Source: Xanthomonas sp. GPE 39
Lineage (GTDB): Bacteria; Pseudomonadota; Gammaproteobacteria; Xanthomonadales; Xanthomonadaceae
Direction: 5' to 3'
Length of the DNA: 64,000 nt
NCBI RefSeq assembly: GCF_000963005.1
Contig: NZ_JZHZ01000007.1
Span: forward strand, 835,485 to 899,484
Position numbers and translations under genes: made by a program
Notes under the pieces: model-generated
The model's database searches: none
Seen by the model: only the letters and a program-made list of their open reading frames with translations
Told to the model about the DNA's origin: nothing
Shown: positions 27,117-35,627 of the stretch, piece after piece
Layout: the number at the start of each line of letters is the position of its first letter
Numbering within the stretch: position 1 is the first letter of the stretch

Positions 27117-28912
27117 GGTGTGCTCTGCGTCGCGGTCGTCGGCGCGGGTACATGCAGCGCGTCGCGTAGCAGATTGGGCGCGCTATCGCCGTAGAACTTG
27201 TTGATATCGGTGGCGCCGGTGAGGTTCTTGCCGAGCAGGCTGCCGGCGCTGAGCAGATACTTGACCGGCAGTCGCGGCGCGGCCAGCAGCGCTTGTGCCG
27301 GTGTGGTGTCGATGCCGTCGGCGCGTAGCGCATGCAGGTTGTCGTACAGGCATGCGCGCAAGCGGGTGTATAGCGGCGCGCGCAGCGCTGAGCGCCATTG
27401 GGCCAATCCTTCCAGCACGGCTTGCAGGTTCAGTTGCAGGATGATGGTGCAGAACATCCGGGCCAGCGCGTTGTCGTCGTCTACCGCGATGCGCGCATCG
27501 CGTGGCGGCCCCAGCGCGGCCAGCGTTGGTCGTTGCGCATGCAGCCGCCAGAGCATCACCCGAGCCGCGTCGTTGTCCTTGAGCAGTAGGCGCGGTGAAC
27601 GTTCGGGTGCGTAGATCAGCACGCTGTTTTGTTGGTTGGCTTCCAGCGCGATGCCATAGCGCAGCCACAGCCGCAGATGCACCTGGCACATCAGCGAGGC
27701 ATAACTGTCCCACCACGCGGTCAGGTCGCCGCCATGGAAGCGTTCGGCCAGGTGCATCGCCAGCGGGCGACCGTCGGGCATTGGTGCGCACAGTGCGGCC
27801 ACCGGAACCAGTGTCGCCTCCGGCAGTGGCGGATAGCGGCGTAGTAGATAGGCGAGATGGCGTGCATCGCCGACATGTCCGGCGTGTGCTTCGTCCACAT
27901 GCAGGTAGCGTGCAGCCAGCACCGCATCGTGCGCGGCGATGTCGCTTAGCACGCATTCGAACCAGTGTCCGTCGTACAGCGTGGATGGTTTGATTAGCCG
28001 CAGGTTGAGTGCGCCGAGGGTGCGCATCGGTACCGGCAGTTTGAGATGGTGATCCGGAAACATCAGTGGGATCACTGTGCGCAGCGATAGCGATGGACGC
28101 ACCTGTAGCCAGGGTTGTGGTGCGATGATTGCGCTTGCCGGTAAGGGGAAATCCGCCTCGCCCAGGCGTGAGAAGAGCAGGGGATGCACTGGCCATGCGA
28201 CATGACTGGCGTCCAGTGCCGGATCCAGCCCGAGCAGGCTCGGTTGTGGCCAGAATGACGGTGGTGGCGTGGTCTGCACAATGTGCGCGGACGGCAGCGC
28301 TAGCCAGCGCAGGTTGAAACTCGGGCCGAACTCCGGCGCGTAACGCGGCATGTCGGCATCGTCCAGGCCGACTTTGGCACGCGCGGTCGGATAGAAGGGA
28401 TGATCGCGGTGGCTGGCCAGTTGTTCGCAGCGGTAGGCGCGTTCGTGCGCGTCGCTGGCATCCAGCGCGGCGGCCAGCAGCGGTTGCTGTTGCAGGTAGG
28501 CTTGTCGCGCCAGGCGACGCTGACGGACTGCGCAATCAGCCTCCTCGACATAGGCGCGATGGAGTGTCTGCGTTTGCGCGTCGCATCCAGCGCTCATTCG
28601 CGCCAGCCATTGGGGCGTGCCGGATTCGAACACGCTGCGTTGCCTCGTGTGCAGGATCCAGCCGTCGCTGCACGCGCTGAGTTCCTGCAGATAGCCTTGG
28701 CACCTTAGTGGAAGCCATAGCTCGCCGTCTGGCAGGTGCGCGATGCGCCACCAGATGACCTCGGCGATCGGCTGCGGCCAAGCGGCGAGGACGGCGGGCG
28801 GCGGCGTGGCGATGCTGCCGCGGCTGGTGATGCCGTGCAGATCCTCGCGCAGGCAAGCATCGATGATGCGCACGGCAATGTAGTGACGGTCGGCGTCGTG
28901 ATTTTGATTCAT
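27113..28912 (-). CDS. xssB: NIS siderophore synthetase, IucA/IucC family (PvsB/XssB type)
   Basis: A 599-residue NIS synthetase. Visible are WPVHPLLFSRL, the RPSLSLRTVIPLM nucleotide-binding segment, HHLKLPVPMRTLGALN, YGIALEANQQNSVLIY and LLLKDNDAARVM. It is clearly diverged from its operon paralogue at 24218-25972. In the vibrioferrin scheme PvsB attaches 2-ketoglutarate. The start was set at the ATG that overlaps the upstream stop (ATGA at 28909-28912); the open frame continues further upstream but only inside xssA. Confidence 0.9.
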   Translation of the reverse strand: MNQNHDADRHYIAVRIIDACLREDLHGITSRGSIATPPPAVLAAWPQPIAEVIWWRIAHLPDGELWLPLRCQGYLQELSACSDGWILHTRQRSVFESGTPQWLARMSAGCDAQTQTLHRAYVEEADCAVRQRRLARQAYLQQQPLLAAALDASDAHERAYRCEQLASHRDHPFYPTARAKVGLDDADMPRYAPEFGPSFNLRWLALPSAHIVQTTPPPSFWPQPSLLGLDPALDASHVAWPVHPLLFSRLGEADFPLPASAIIAPQPWLQVRPSLSLRTVIPLMFPDHHLKLPVPMRTLGALNLRLIKPSTLYDGHWFECVLSDIAAHDAVLAARYLHVDEAHAGHVGDARHLAYLLRRYPPLPEATLVPVAALCAPMPDGRPLAMHLAERFHGGDLTAWWDSYASLMCQVHLRLWLRYGIALEANQQNSVLIYAPERSPRLLLKDNDAARVMLWRLHAQRPTLAALGPPRDARIAVDDDNALARMFCTIILQLNLQAVLEGLAQWRSALRAPLYTRLRACLYDNLHALRADGIDTTPAQALLAAPRLPVKYLLSAGSLLGKNLTGATDINKFYGDSAPNLLRDALHVPAPTTATQSTP

Positions 28913-30135
28913 TGTGTTGCTCCGGCGTTGGCATCGATGTGCCATTGCAGCGGCGCTTCGGCGTTGACGAGTGCATGTTGCAGGTCGTCTGTGGTGTCGG
29001 CGAGCACGTGCAGCGCGCCCAGATAATCCTTGTTGGAATGGCTTAAGCGGATGTCCTGGCCTGGTTGTCGCAGGCAGCGATAGTGCGTTTCCCATCGCGT
29101 GTCGCGGCAAGATTGATCGGCACTGGCGAGTGTCAGAATGCCCTCGCGTTCTGCGACGTAGTAGCGCACTAGCGCATGTTCGCGGCACGCGTGCAGCGTC
29201 GGCAGCGGTTGTCCTAGATGCAGGCCGAGCACGCTATCGAACCAGCGCCCACCGAACAGGCGATCGAGCAGAAATTCGCGCCCGTCGCCGATACTGCGAT
29301 AGTTGATTTCCACCAGGACCGGGCCGTCGGCGGTGAGGATGAATTCGCTATGGCAAACACCGAAGCCGATGCCGAAGGTATGCAATTGCGCCAACGCTTG
29401 CTGCACGAGCGGGGTATCGACCGCGCCGCGCCAGCGCGCCTGACATTCGACGAAATACGGCGGTGACGACAGGCGCACATCGAAGCCGCCGAGCGCTTGC
29501 AATCGCTGTCCGTCGCCGAGTGTTTCCAAGGTAAATAACGGCCCGTCCAGTACGCTTTCCAGCAAGACGCTGCGTTGTGGCTGGCGCTGCCAGAGCGCGT
29601 CAAGATACGTTTGCAACGCAGCGGCATCGGCGCAGTGACGCACGTCCTGGCTGGCGACGCCTTCGCGCGGTTTGGCGATCAGCGGCCATGGTGCTTGCGT
29701 CGGTGGCGCCGCGCCCGGTGGCAAACAACAGAACCAGGGTGTCGGTAATCCGTGCGCGCGCAGGCGCTGTCGCATCGCGGCCTTGTTCTTGGCCGCGTAA
29801 CAGATCGGCCAGTCCTTGCCGGGCACTCCAAGCGCGGTGGCGACCAACGCGGTGCTGGTTTGCAGGTGATCGCTGTTGCTGAACACCGCGCATGGTTGCA
29901 CTGGCATGGTGTCGAGCAGATCGAGCACGCTGAGCGGATTGAACACGTCGCATTCGAGTACCTGCACTGTCCCGGCCGGCGGGTGATGGTGGAAGTGCTC
30001 AAGATGAGCGTGGCCGTGGTCGGTCAGCAGCAAGACCGGCACGCCCAGGCGTTGGGCGGCGGGGAGGAAACCATCGGTCACTGCGCGATGGCAGATGTGG
30101 CTGAGGATCAGCAGGGGAGACGCGTGTGAAGTCAT
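28909..30135 (-). CDS. xssA: ATP-grasp siderophore ligase (PvsA/XssA type)
   Basis: A 408-residue ATP-grasp enzyme: the N-terminal pre-ATP-grasp fold (LLILSHICHRAV), the nucleotide-binding PLIAKPREGVASQDV, then SVLLESVLDGP and the metal-binding ILTADGPVLVEINYR. In vibrioferrin synthesis PvsA ligates L-alanine to the citryl intermediate. The ATG at 30135 marks the start of similarity; an in-frame Met 20 codons upstream is weaker. It follows the receptor gene after 242 bp in which I see no clear promoter, and is coupled to xssB. Confidence 0.86.
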   Translation of the reverse strand: MTSHASPLLILSHICHRAVTDGFLPAAQRLGVPVLLLTDHGHAHLEHFHHHPPAGTVQVLECDVFNPLSVLDLLDTMPVQPCAVFSNSDHLQTSTALVATALGVPGKDWPICYAAKNKAAMRQRLRAHGLPTPWFCCLPPGAAPPTQAPWPLIAKPREGVASQDVRHCADAAALQTYLDALWQRQPQRSVLLESVLDGPLFTLETLGDGQRLQALGGFDVRLSSPPYFVECQARWRGAVDTPLVQQALAQLHTFGIGFGVCHSEFILTADGPVLVEINYRSIGDGREFLLDRLFGGRWFDSVLGLHLGQPLPTLHACREHALVRYYVAEREGILTLASADQSCRDTRWETHYRCLRQPGQDIRLSHSNKDYLGALHVLADTTDDLQHALVNAEAPLQWHIDANAGATQ

Positions 30136-30377
30136 GTGTGCTGCTCGTCGAACGCAGGCGTGCGCATGCCTGCGTGGCCGCGAGCGGGCGGACACGGCAG
30201 GCGCGCCGCGTCTGCGGCGGGTTGCGAGGTTGCCTAGCGGCGCATCGGGCGCATGCTGGGTCGGGAGAGGACGCGGGGGCGTCCGTTACATCGGCCCGCG
30301 TCGTTCGCGGGCGGCACCGCACCGTTACCGTGCGCGGTGTTGCCGTCGCTGATGTCGTGGTACGACGCCGGCGACGA

Positions 30378-32501
30378 TCAGAAGCGGTATTGCAGGCCGA
30401 AAGTAACGCTGCGGCCAGGTGCGGGCTGGCGTCCCCACGGACTGGTGTCGATGCCGCGGTACCAGTAGTTGCGGTCCAATAGATTGTTCACTGCCAGCCA
30501 AGCGCTGAGCTGGTGGCCGTCGGCTTCGCTGAGCACCCGGCTCACGCGTGCGTTCCACACCCAATACGAGGGCAGCGCGCCGACCGAGGCAATCGCGTTT
30601 TCCTGCACGCTGTTGGCGGCATCGCTGAAGGCGCGACTGAAATAGTAACTGGACATCGTGACCGTGGTGCGACCGGATTGGTAACAGGCGCCGAGCGTCA
30701 ACTGGTTGCGTGAGGTGTAAGGCACGCGCTTGCCGTCGTCATTCCCCGATTGCTGGTATGCGTCCAAATACGCATAGCCGACGTTGAAGGTCAGTGTGGG
30801 CAAGCGTGCTGGGCTCCACTGCAGTTCCACCTCGCTGCCCTGGTGGCGGGTTTTGCCGAGGTTGCGGTAGCTGCGCGTGGTGTTGTCGAGCTGGATCTGC
30901 TTGTCGAAGTCGATCAGGTAGCCGCCGAACTGCACGTAGGTATGCGCGTTGGGTTGGTAGCGCGCGCCAACCTCGTAGTTCCAGGCCTGCTCGGCGTCGA
31001 GGTTGTCGCCGAAGATGATTTGGGTGACTTGCGGCGCGCGCAGCGAGCGTTGTGCGTCGGCGTACACATACCACTGCGGGTTGGCCTGCACGCCGAGAGT
31101 TACACCGGGGAGGGCGTCGCTGGTCTTGTTGCGCGTGCGCGCACCGTTGGCGAGGTTGTCGTAATGCGCATCGACCTGTTCGTAGCGCAGCCCCGGGGTG
31201 AGGGTGATGCGGTCATTGGCCAGCGCGATGGCATCGCTGATGTAAGCGGCGATGCCATGGTCCTTGAAGCGCCAATCGCGCATCAGGGTATAGACGCCGT
31301 CGCGCAGACGGGTAGTGCCGACCAGGAAGTCGATGTCTTCGTTGATCGCCCGCGCGCCGAGTGTCCAGTGTTGGCGCAGTGCGCTGTTACCCATGCTCCA
31401 GTGCAGTTGCGGCTCGCTCCCGTAGACGCGGAAGTCGCGCGGTGCGCTCTGCCGCAGTTGCGGCGGCAGGTCCGCGCGCCAGGTCTCGGAGGAATCCTGG
31501 CGCAGGCCGACCACGAAGTCGCGGCTGCTGCGCGCGCTGAAGTTGCTCCACTCCAGACGCAAATCCTGCAACGGCCCCAGGTCGCCGAAGTCCTGTTGAT
31601 AGACCAGCGAGGTGCGGGTGGTGCGTCCGCTGAAGGTATCCAACGGGCGTGTGGATTGGCGTGGGTTGTGGCGGTAGTCGGCCGGTGCCAGCGCACCGGC
31701 GAGGTCCATGTCGGCGACGTAGCGCTGTACGCTGGCCTTGAGCAGTTTGTCAGGCGCCAGCCACCATTGCGTGCGCAGGCGCAGGTTCTTGATGTCGGTG
31801 GCGCTGTGGTCGCGCCAGTAATCGCCCTTGGTCCAGTTCGCGTCCAGTTGCAGGCCAACGTGGTCGTTGGCATAGCCGCCGGTGCTGATCGCGCTGTTGC
31901 CGAGGAAATGTCCAGCGCCGCCAGCTGTGAGGTTTTGTTTCAGTAAGGTGGTCCATGTGCTGGGAATGTCTGGACTGATCAGATTGATGACGCCGCCGAC
32001 GTTGTTGGGGCCGTACTGCACTGCCGCGCCGCCGCGCACGATATCGATCCGGTCGATCTGGTTCAGGTCGACCGGGAACAGCGATAGGCTGGTTTGCCCG
32101 TAGGGTGCCAGTGCCAACGCAATGCCATCTTCCAGCACCTGCACCCGACCGCTGCGGCTCTCGTACAGGCCGCGCAGCATGATCTGCGGCAGCGCGCCGG
32201 TTCCGGTCTCGTCGAATATCTTGATGCCCGGTACCTGCTGCAGCGCGTCGTCCAGCGAGCGGTTGGCGAAGCCGCGCAGTTGCGCGTTGTCGATCAGCTG
32301 CCGGCTGCCGGCATAGTGCTGCACGTCTTCGGCGCTGGCGCGGCCGAGCAGGTTGCCCTGTACCTGTACTGCATCGAGCTGCTGGATCTGCGTCTGTGCG
32401 TCGTGCATCTTGTCGAGGTCCTGCGCCTGCTGCGCGTATCCGCTCGATGGGGCGAGTGCGATGGCGATGGACAAAAACGCGGGAGGAAATGCCGTGCTCA
32501 T
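30378..32501 (-). CDS. xsuA: TonB-dependent ferric siderophore receptor (PvuA/XsuA type)
   Basis: A 707-residue receptor of the FecA/PvuA class. A signal peptide (cleavage after GYAQ, near residue 24) is followed by IQQLDAVQVQGNLLG, a plug with SLDDALQQVPGIKIFDETG and IDRIDIVRGGAAVQYGPNNV, and a C-terminal barrel ending in RSVTFGLQYRF. It should bring the ferric form of the siderophore made by the neighbouring genes into the periplasm. It begins 22 bp after the aldolase gene, in the same transcription unit. Confidence 0.87.
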   Translation of the reverse strand: MSTAFPPAFLSIAIALAPSSGYAQQAQDLDKMHDAQTQIQQLDAVQVQGNLLGRASAEDVQHYAGSRQLIDNAQLRGFANRSLDDALQQVPGIKIFDETGTGALPQIMLRGLYESRSGRVQVLEDGIALALAPYGQTSLSLFPVDLNQIDRIDIVRGGAAVQYGPNNVGGVINLISPDIPSTWTTLLKQNLTAGGAGHFLGNSAISTGGYANDHVGLQLDANWTKGDYWRDHSATDIKNLRLRTQWWLAPDKLLKASVQRYVADMDLAGALAPADYRHNPRQSTRPLDTFSGRTTRTSLVYQQDFGDLGPLQDLRLEWSNFSARSSRDFVVGLRQDSSETWRADLPPQLRQSAPRDFRVYGSEPQLHWSMGNSALRQHWTLGARAINEDIDFLVGTTRLRDGVYTLMRDWRFKDHGIAAYISDAIALANDRITLTPGLRYEQVDAHYDNLANGARTRNKTSDALPGVTLGVQANPQWYVYADAQRSLRAPQVTQIIFGDNLDAEQAWNYEVGARYQPNAHTYVQFGGYLIDFDKQIQLDNTTRSYRNLGKTRHQGSEVELQWSPARLPTLTFNVGYAYLDAYQQSGNDDGKRVPYTSRNQLTLGACYQSGRTTVTMSSYYFSRAFSDAANSVQENAIASVGALPSYWVWNARVSRVLSEADGHQLSAWLAVNNLLDRNYWYRGIDTSPWGRQPAPGRSVTFGLQYRF

Positions 32502-32523
32502 GATGAAGACGTCAGGAGGGCGC

Positions 32524-33255
32524 TCAGTGATTGCGTAGATCGGTCGCGTGCTGCCGCAATGCGGTTTGTAGCAGCGCGCGATCTTCGCCAGCGAACAACC
32601 ATTGCAGATCCGCTTGCGCTAGCCAGTGTCGGCGTTGCGCTGCATCGCGTGGATTGGGGCAAAACGGCACGTTGGCGTCGCGGCAGGTGGCGGCGATTGC
32701 CAGCAGATGCGCCCAAACCTGCGGATGGGTTGGCTGCGGACCAAGCCCCAAATCCAGCGCCAGGTCCAGCGCGCCTTCCATCACCAGCGACACGCCGGGG
32801 ACCTGCAAGATCTGCGGCAGAGCATGCACGCCCGCCGCGCTTTCGATCATCGGCACCACACGCACGCTGCTGTGGGTACGTTGGAGATAGTCGGTCAAGC
32901 AGACGCTGCCGAAGCCGGTGACGCGCCCGCCGCTGATGCCGCGTCGGCCATGCGGCGGAAAGTGCGCAGCGGCCACGGCACGCTCGGCTTGTTCGGCGTT
33001 TTCTAGTCCAGCCAACACCACGCCGCGGGCACCGGCATCGAGCACCCGGCCGATCAGCTTGGCATCGACCTCCGGTACCCGCACCCACGCTTCGCAGTTG
33101 CCCAGTTCGCAGGCGCGGATCGCGTGCTCCAGTTCCGTCGGCGAGCGCAGGACATGCTCCAGATCGAGCACGGCGAAGTCGTAGCCGACATGGCCGAACA
33201 TCTCGCACAGCAGGGGGCTTGGGATGGAATTGAGTAACCCGATCTTGCAGGCCAT
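32524..33255 (-). CDS. HpcH/HpaI-family aldolase, probable siderophore citrate synthase (SbnG-like)
   Basis: A 243-residue class II (metal-dependent) aldolase with the HpcH/HpaI TIM barrel. Seen are FAVLDLEH with the likely catalytic His, AWVRVPEVD, RGISGGRVTGFG, PMIESAAGV with a metal-binding Glu, and EGALDLALDLG with a metal-binding Asp. As first gene of a citrate-based siderophore operon it may be an SbnG-type citrate synthase, which makes citrate from oxaloacetate and acetyl-CoA in Staphylococcus aureus. A plain 2-keto-3-deoxy acid aldolase remains possible. The ATG at 33255 was chosen; an in-frame ATG 63 nt upstream would overlap the putative Fur box. Confidence 0.82.
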   Translation of the reverse strand: MACKIGLLNSIPSPLLCEMFGHVGYDFAVLDLEHVLRSPTELEHAIRACELGNCEAWVRVPEVDAKLIGRVLDAGARGVVLAGLENAEQAERAVAAAHFPPHGRRGISGGRVTGFGSVCLTDYLQRTHSSVRVVPMIESAAGVHALPQILQVPGVSLVMEGALDLALDLGLGPQPTHPQVWAHLLAIAATCRDANVPFCPNPRDAAQRRHWLAQADLQWLFAGEDRALLQTALRQHATDLRNH

Positions 33256-33302
33256 GGGGGAAGGCGAGCGGCAGTGGGAAAGAATCCCTACTCTCTCATA
33301 AA

Positions 33303-33317
33303 CGATAACGCTTATCA
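33303..33317. promoter_or_regulatory. Fur-box-like palindrome of the siderophore operon
   Basis: CGATAACGCTTATCA matches the 7-1-7 Fur core (tGATAATnATTATCa): both GATAA and TTATC half-sites are intact, with C instead of T at the left edge and CGC at the centre. It lies 48 bp upstream of the aldolase start, where Fur would block transcription in iron-replete cells. No second such site is obvious upstream of xssA, which favours one long transcript. Confidence 0.75.
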
Positions 33318-33515
33318 ATATGATTGGCTTTTATGAAAGCCCCGCCGGCGATTTCTGTGCGCCATGGTCGTTTGTCTGCGTGGGCGGACATCGGCTTTGT
33401 GGCAGATTGAGCGCAGCCCGGTGCATGCGTGTGCGATGGTGTGATGCTTCCAAGGCTGCGGGCAGGCGGCTCCCAACTCCGGTTCTGCTTGTCCAGGTCG
33501 GCTCAGCCCCTGGCC

Positions 33516-35195
33516 TCAGTGCGTTGCCTTGCGCAATGCCCGATATGGCGGTGTCGCCATCACCATGTCCGCCAGCGAGTGGGCCAGCTCGCGTTCTGCC
33601 ATCACGGTGCCATCGGCGCCATGGTCGAGTAGGTGCTTGACCTCGGCATCGCTGTGGGCGCGCGCCAGCAGGGTCAGCTCCGGGTTCAGTGCGCGCAGCT
33701 TGACCAGCGCCTCGCCGGCTTCTAATGGCTGCGGGATCGCCAGAATCGCGATTGTGGCCTTTTCCGGGTGCGCCTCGGCCAGGACAAGGTCGGCGGTGGC
33801 GCTGCCACGAATGCCAGGGAGGCCGTCGGCATGGGCGCGCTCCACATGTTCGCGGTTGTCGTCGACCACCAATACCGGTACGCCATAGGTGCGCAGCACT
33901 GCGGCCAGCGTGCTGCCGACCCGGCCGTAGCCGATCACGATGGCATGTCCGGCCACGTCCAGGGATGGGCCGGGGGGCAGTTCCGGTTCCGGCGTGACCG
34001 GTGCCTGTGCGGCCTGACGTGCCTGCCACCGGTCCAGCCAGCTGAACAGCAACGGATTGGCGATGATCGACAACAGTGCCCCGGCCAGAATCAGATCGCG
34101 CCCGTTCTCCGGCAGGATCGCCAGGCGCATCCCCAGGCCGGCGAGAATGAAAGAGAATTCGCCGATCTGCGCCAGGCTGGCGGAGATGGTCAGGGCGATG
34201 CGGGTGGGGTGGCCGAATGCGCGCACGATCAGGAAGGCGGCCAGTGACTTGCCCACGGTAATGATCAAGAACGTCACCAGCACCTGCCATGGATGTTCGA
34301 GCAGAATGTGCGGATTGAACAGCATGCCGACCGAGACGAAGAACAGCACGGCGAACGCGTCGCGCAGCGGCAGCGAATCGCTGGCGGCCTTATGGCTGAG
34401 CTCGGACTCCTTCAGCAGCATGCCGGCGAAGAAGGCCCCCAGCGCGAACGAGACCCCGAACAGCGTGGCCGAACCGAACGCCACGCCAAGTGCGATTGCC
34501 AGTACCGACAGCGTGAACAATTCGCGCGAGCCGGTCGCGGCTACTTTCTCCAACGCCCATGGAATGACGCGGCGGCCCACCAGCAACATCACCGCCACGA
34601 ACGCTGCCATCTTCAGCACAGTCAGGCCCAGTGTGTCGAGGACCGAACCAATGTCGGCGCCTTTGTCGCCCAGGGCATCGGCCAGCGCGGGCAACAGCAC
34701 CAGCGCCAGCACCATCACCACATCTTCCACGATCAGCCAGCCGACCGCGATGCGTCCGCGCTGGGTTTCCAGCAAGCGCCGTTCCTCCATCGCTCGTAGC
34801 AACACCACCGTACTGGCGACCGACAGCGCCAGGCCAAATACCAAGCCGTGCAGCGTCGGCCAATGCATGCTGTAGGCCAGGCTCCAGCCGAGCAGGGTCG
34901 CGACCGCGATTTGCGCCAGCGCGCCGGGGATCGCGATCCATTTCACTTCCAACAGGTCTTCGAGCGAAAAGTGCAGGCCGACCCCAAACATCAGTAAAAT
35001 CACTCCCAGCTCGGACAGCTGATGCGCCAGCCCCTGGTTGGCGACGAAGCCGGGAGTGAACGGCCCCACACAGATGCCGGCCAGCAAATAGCCGACCAGC
35101 GGCGAGAGTTTGAGGCGGTGGGCGAGCGTGCCGAGCAGGAATGCCAAGCCGAGCCCGACCGCGATGATGTCGATGAGGCCGGTGTCGTGGTTCAT
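33516..35195 (-). CDS. ybaL: Monovalent cation:proton antiporter with TrkA-N domain (YbaL/KefB type)
   Basis: A 559-residue CPA2-family protein. The N-terminal about 385 residues hold 12-13 hydrophobic spans with typical LSPLVGYLLAGICVGP, ELGVILLMFGVGLHFSLEDL, FALGAFFAGMLL and AQIGEFSFILAG segments. The C-terminal RCK/TrkA-N domain has the Rossmann motif VIGYGRVGSTLAAVL and binds NAD or a related ligand to gate K+ or Na+ efflux. Architecture and length match E. coli YbaL. It is a single gene, oriented toward the siderophore operon promoter region. Confidence 0.88.
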   Translation of the reverse strand: MNHDTGLIDIIAVGLGLAFLLGTLAHRLKLSPLVGYLLAGICVGPFTPGFVANQGLAHQLSELGVILLMFGVGLHFSLEDLLEVKWIAIPGALAQIAVATLLGWSLAYSMHWPTLHGLVFGLALSVASTVVLLRAMEERRLLETQRGRIAVGWLIVEDVVMVLALVLLPALADALGDKGADIGSVLDTLGLTVLKMAAFVAVMLLVGRRVIPWALEKVAATGSRELFTLSVLAIALGVAFGSATLFGVSFALGAFFAGMLLKESELSHKAASDSLPLRDAFAVLFFVSVGMLFNPHILLEHPWQVLVTFLIITVGKSLAAFLIVRAFGHPTRIALTISASLAQIGEFSFILAGLGMRLAILPENGRDLILAGALLSIIANPLLFSWLDRWQARQAAQAPVTPEPELPPGPSLDVAGHAIVIGYGRVGSTLAAVLRTYGVPVLVVDDNREHVERAHADGLPGIRGSATADLVLAEAHPEKATIAILAIPQPLEAGEALVKLRALNPELTLLARAHSDAEVKHLLDHGADGTVMAERELAHSLADMVMATPPYRALRKATH

Positions 35196-35627
35196 TCATA
35201 TTTTTGCAACAGAGAGTGCCATTGAGTGTCGCCGATGCGGCTGTGGTCGGCAAATTGGTAGGTGGCGGGTGGGGTGCCGCACGCGTCGCATCGCGCACCG
35301 CCTGGGGTGCTGAATGGCGGGGCTTCTCGGCTGTTCATGGCCCGAATTGTGGGGGCGCGGCTTGACCCATTGTGCGGTGCGCGTTGCAGGGCGTGGTGGT
35401 TGCGACAGTGTGTGGTGTGTATGGCGTCATTGACCGCAGCTGTGGCTCTACTGGGATGGCAGCGGTGTTAATGCTGAGAACCTCATCGCATGCACCTGCC
35501 GGTCTTCTGCAACTCCCTGTCAGGAAAGACATTACAGGGTTTTGTAGGGGGTAAAATGTCTACTGGTTTGCGCGATGCTGTCGTGTATGTTTGCGCCAAT
35601 TCGGAATACCGCCAGGACCAATGTGGC
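35196..35627. other. Intergenic stretch between ybaL and the MASE1-like gene
   Basis: This region carries promoters for two divergent genes, but I cannot identify boxes with confidence. The frame of the downstream gene stays open from 35490, so an earlier start (ATG at 35556 or 35490) would shorten the gap. AT-rich patches occur near 35190-35215 and 35520-35560. Confidence 0.35.

Noticed and set aside
23010..28912. Aerobactin (iuc) or lysine synthesis genes
   Set aside because: No lysine hydroxylase or acetyltransferase is present, and the decarboxylase lies at the end of an operon ordered exactly like pvsABCDE.
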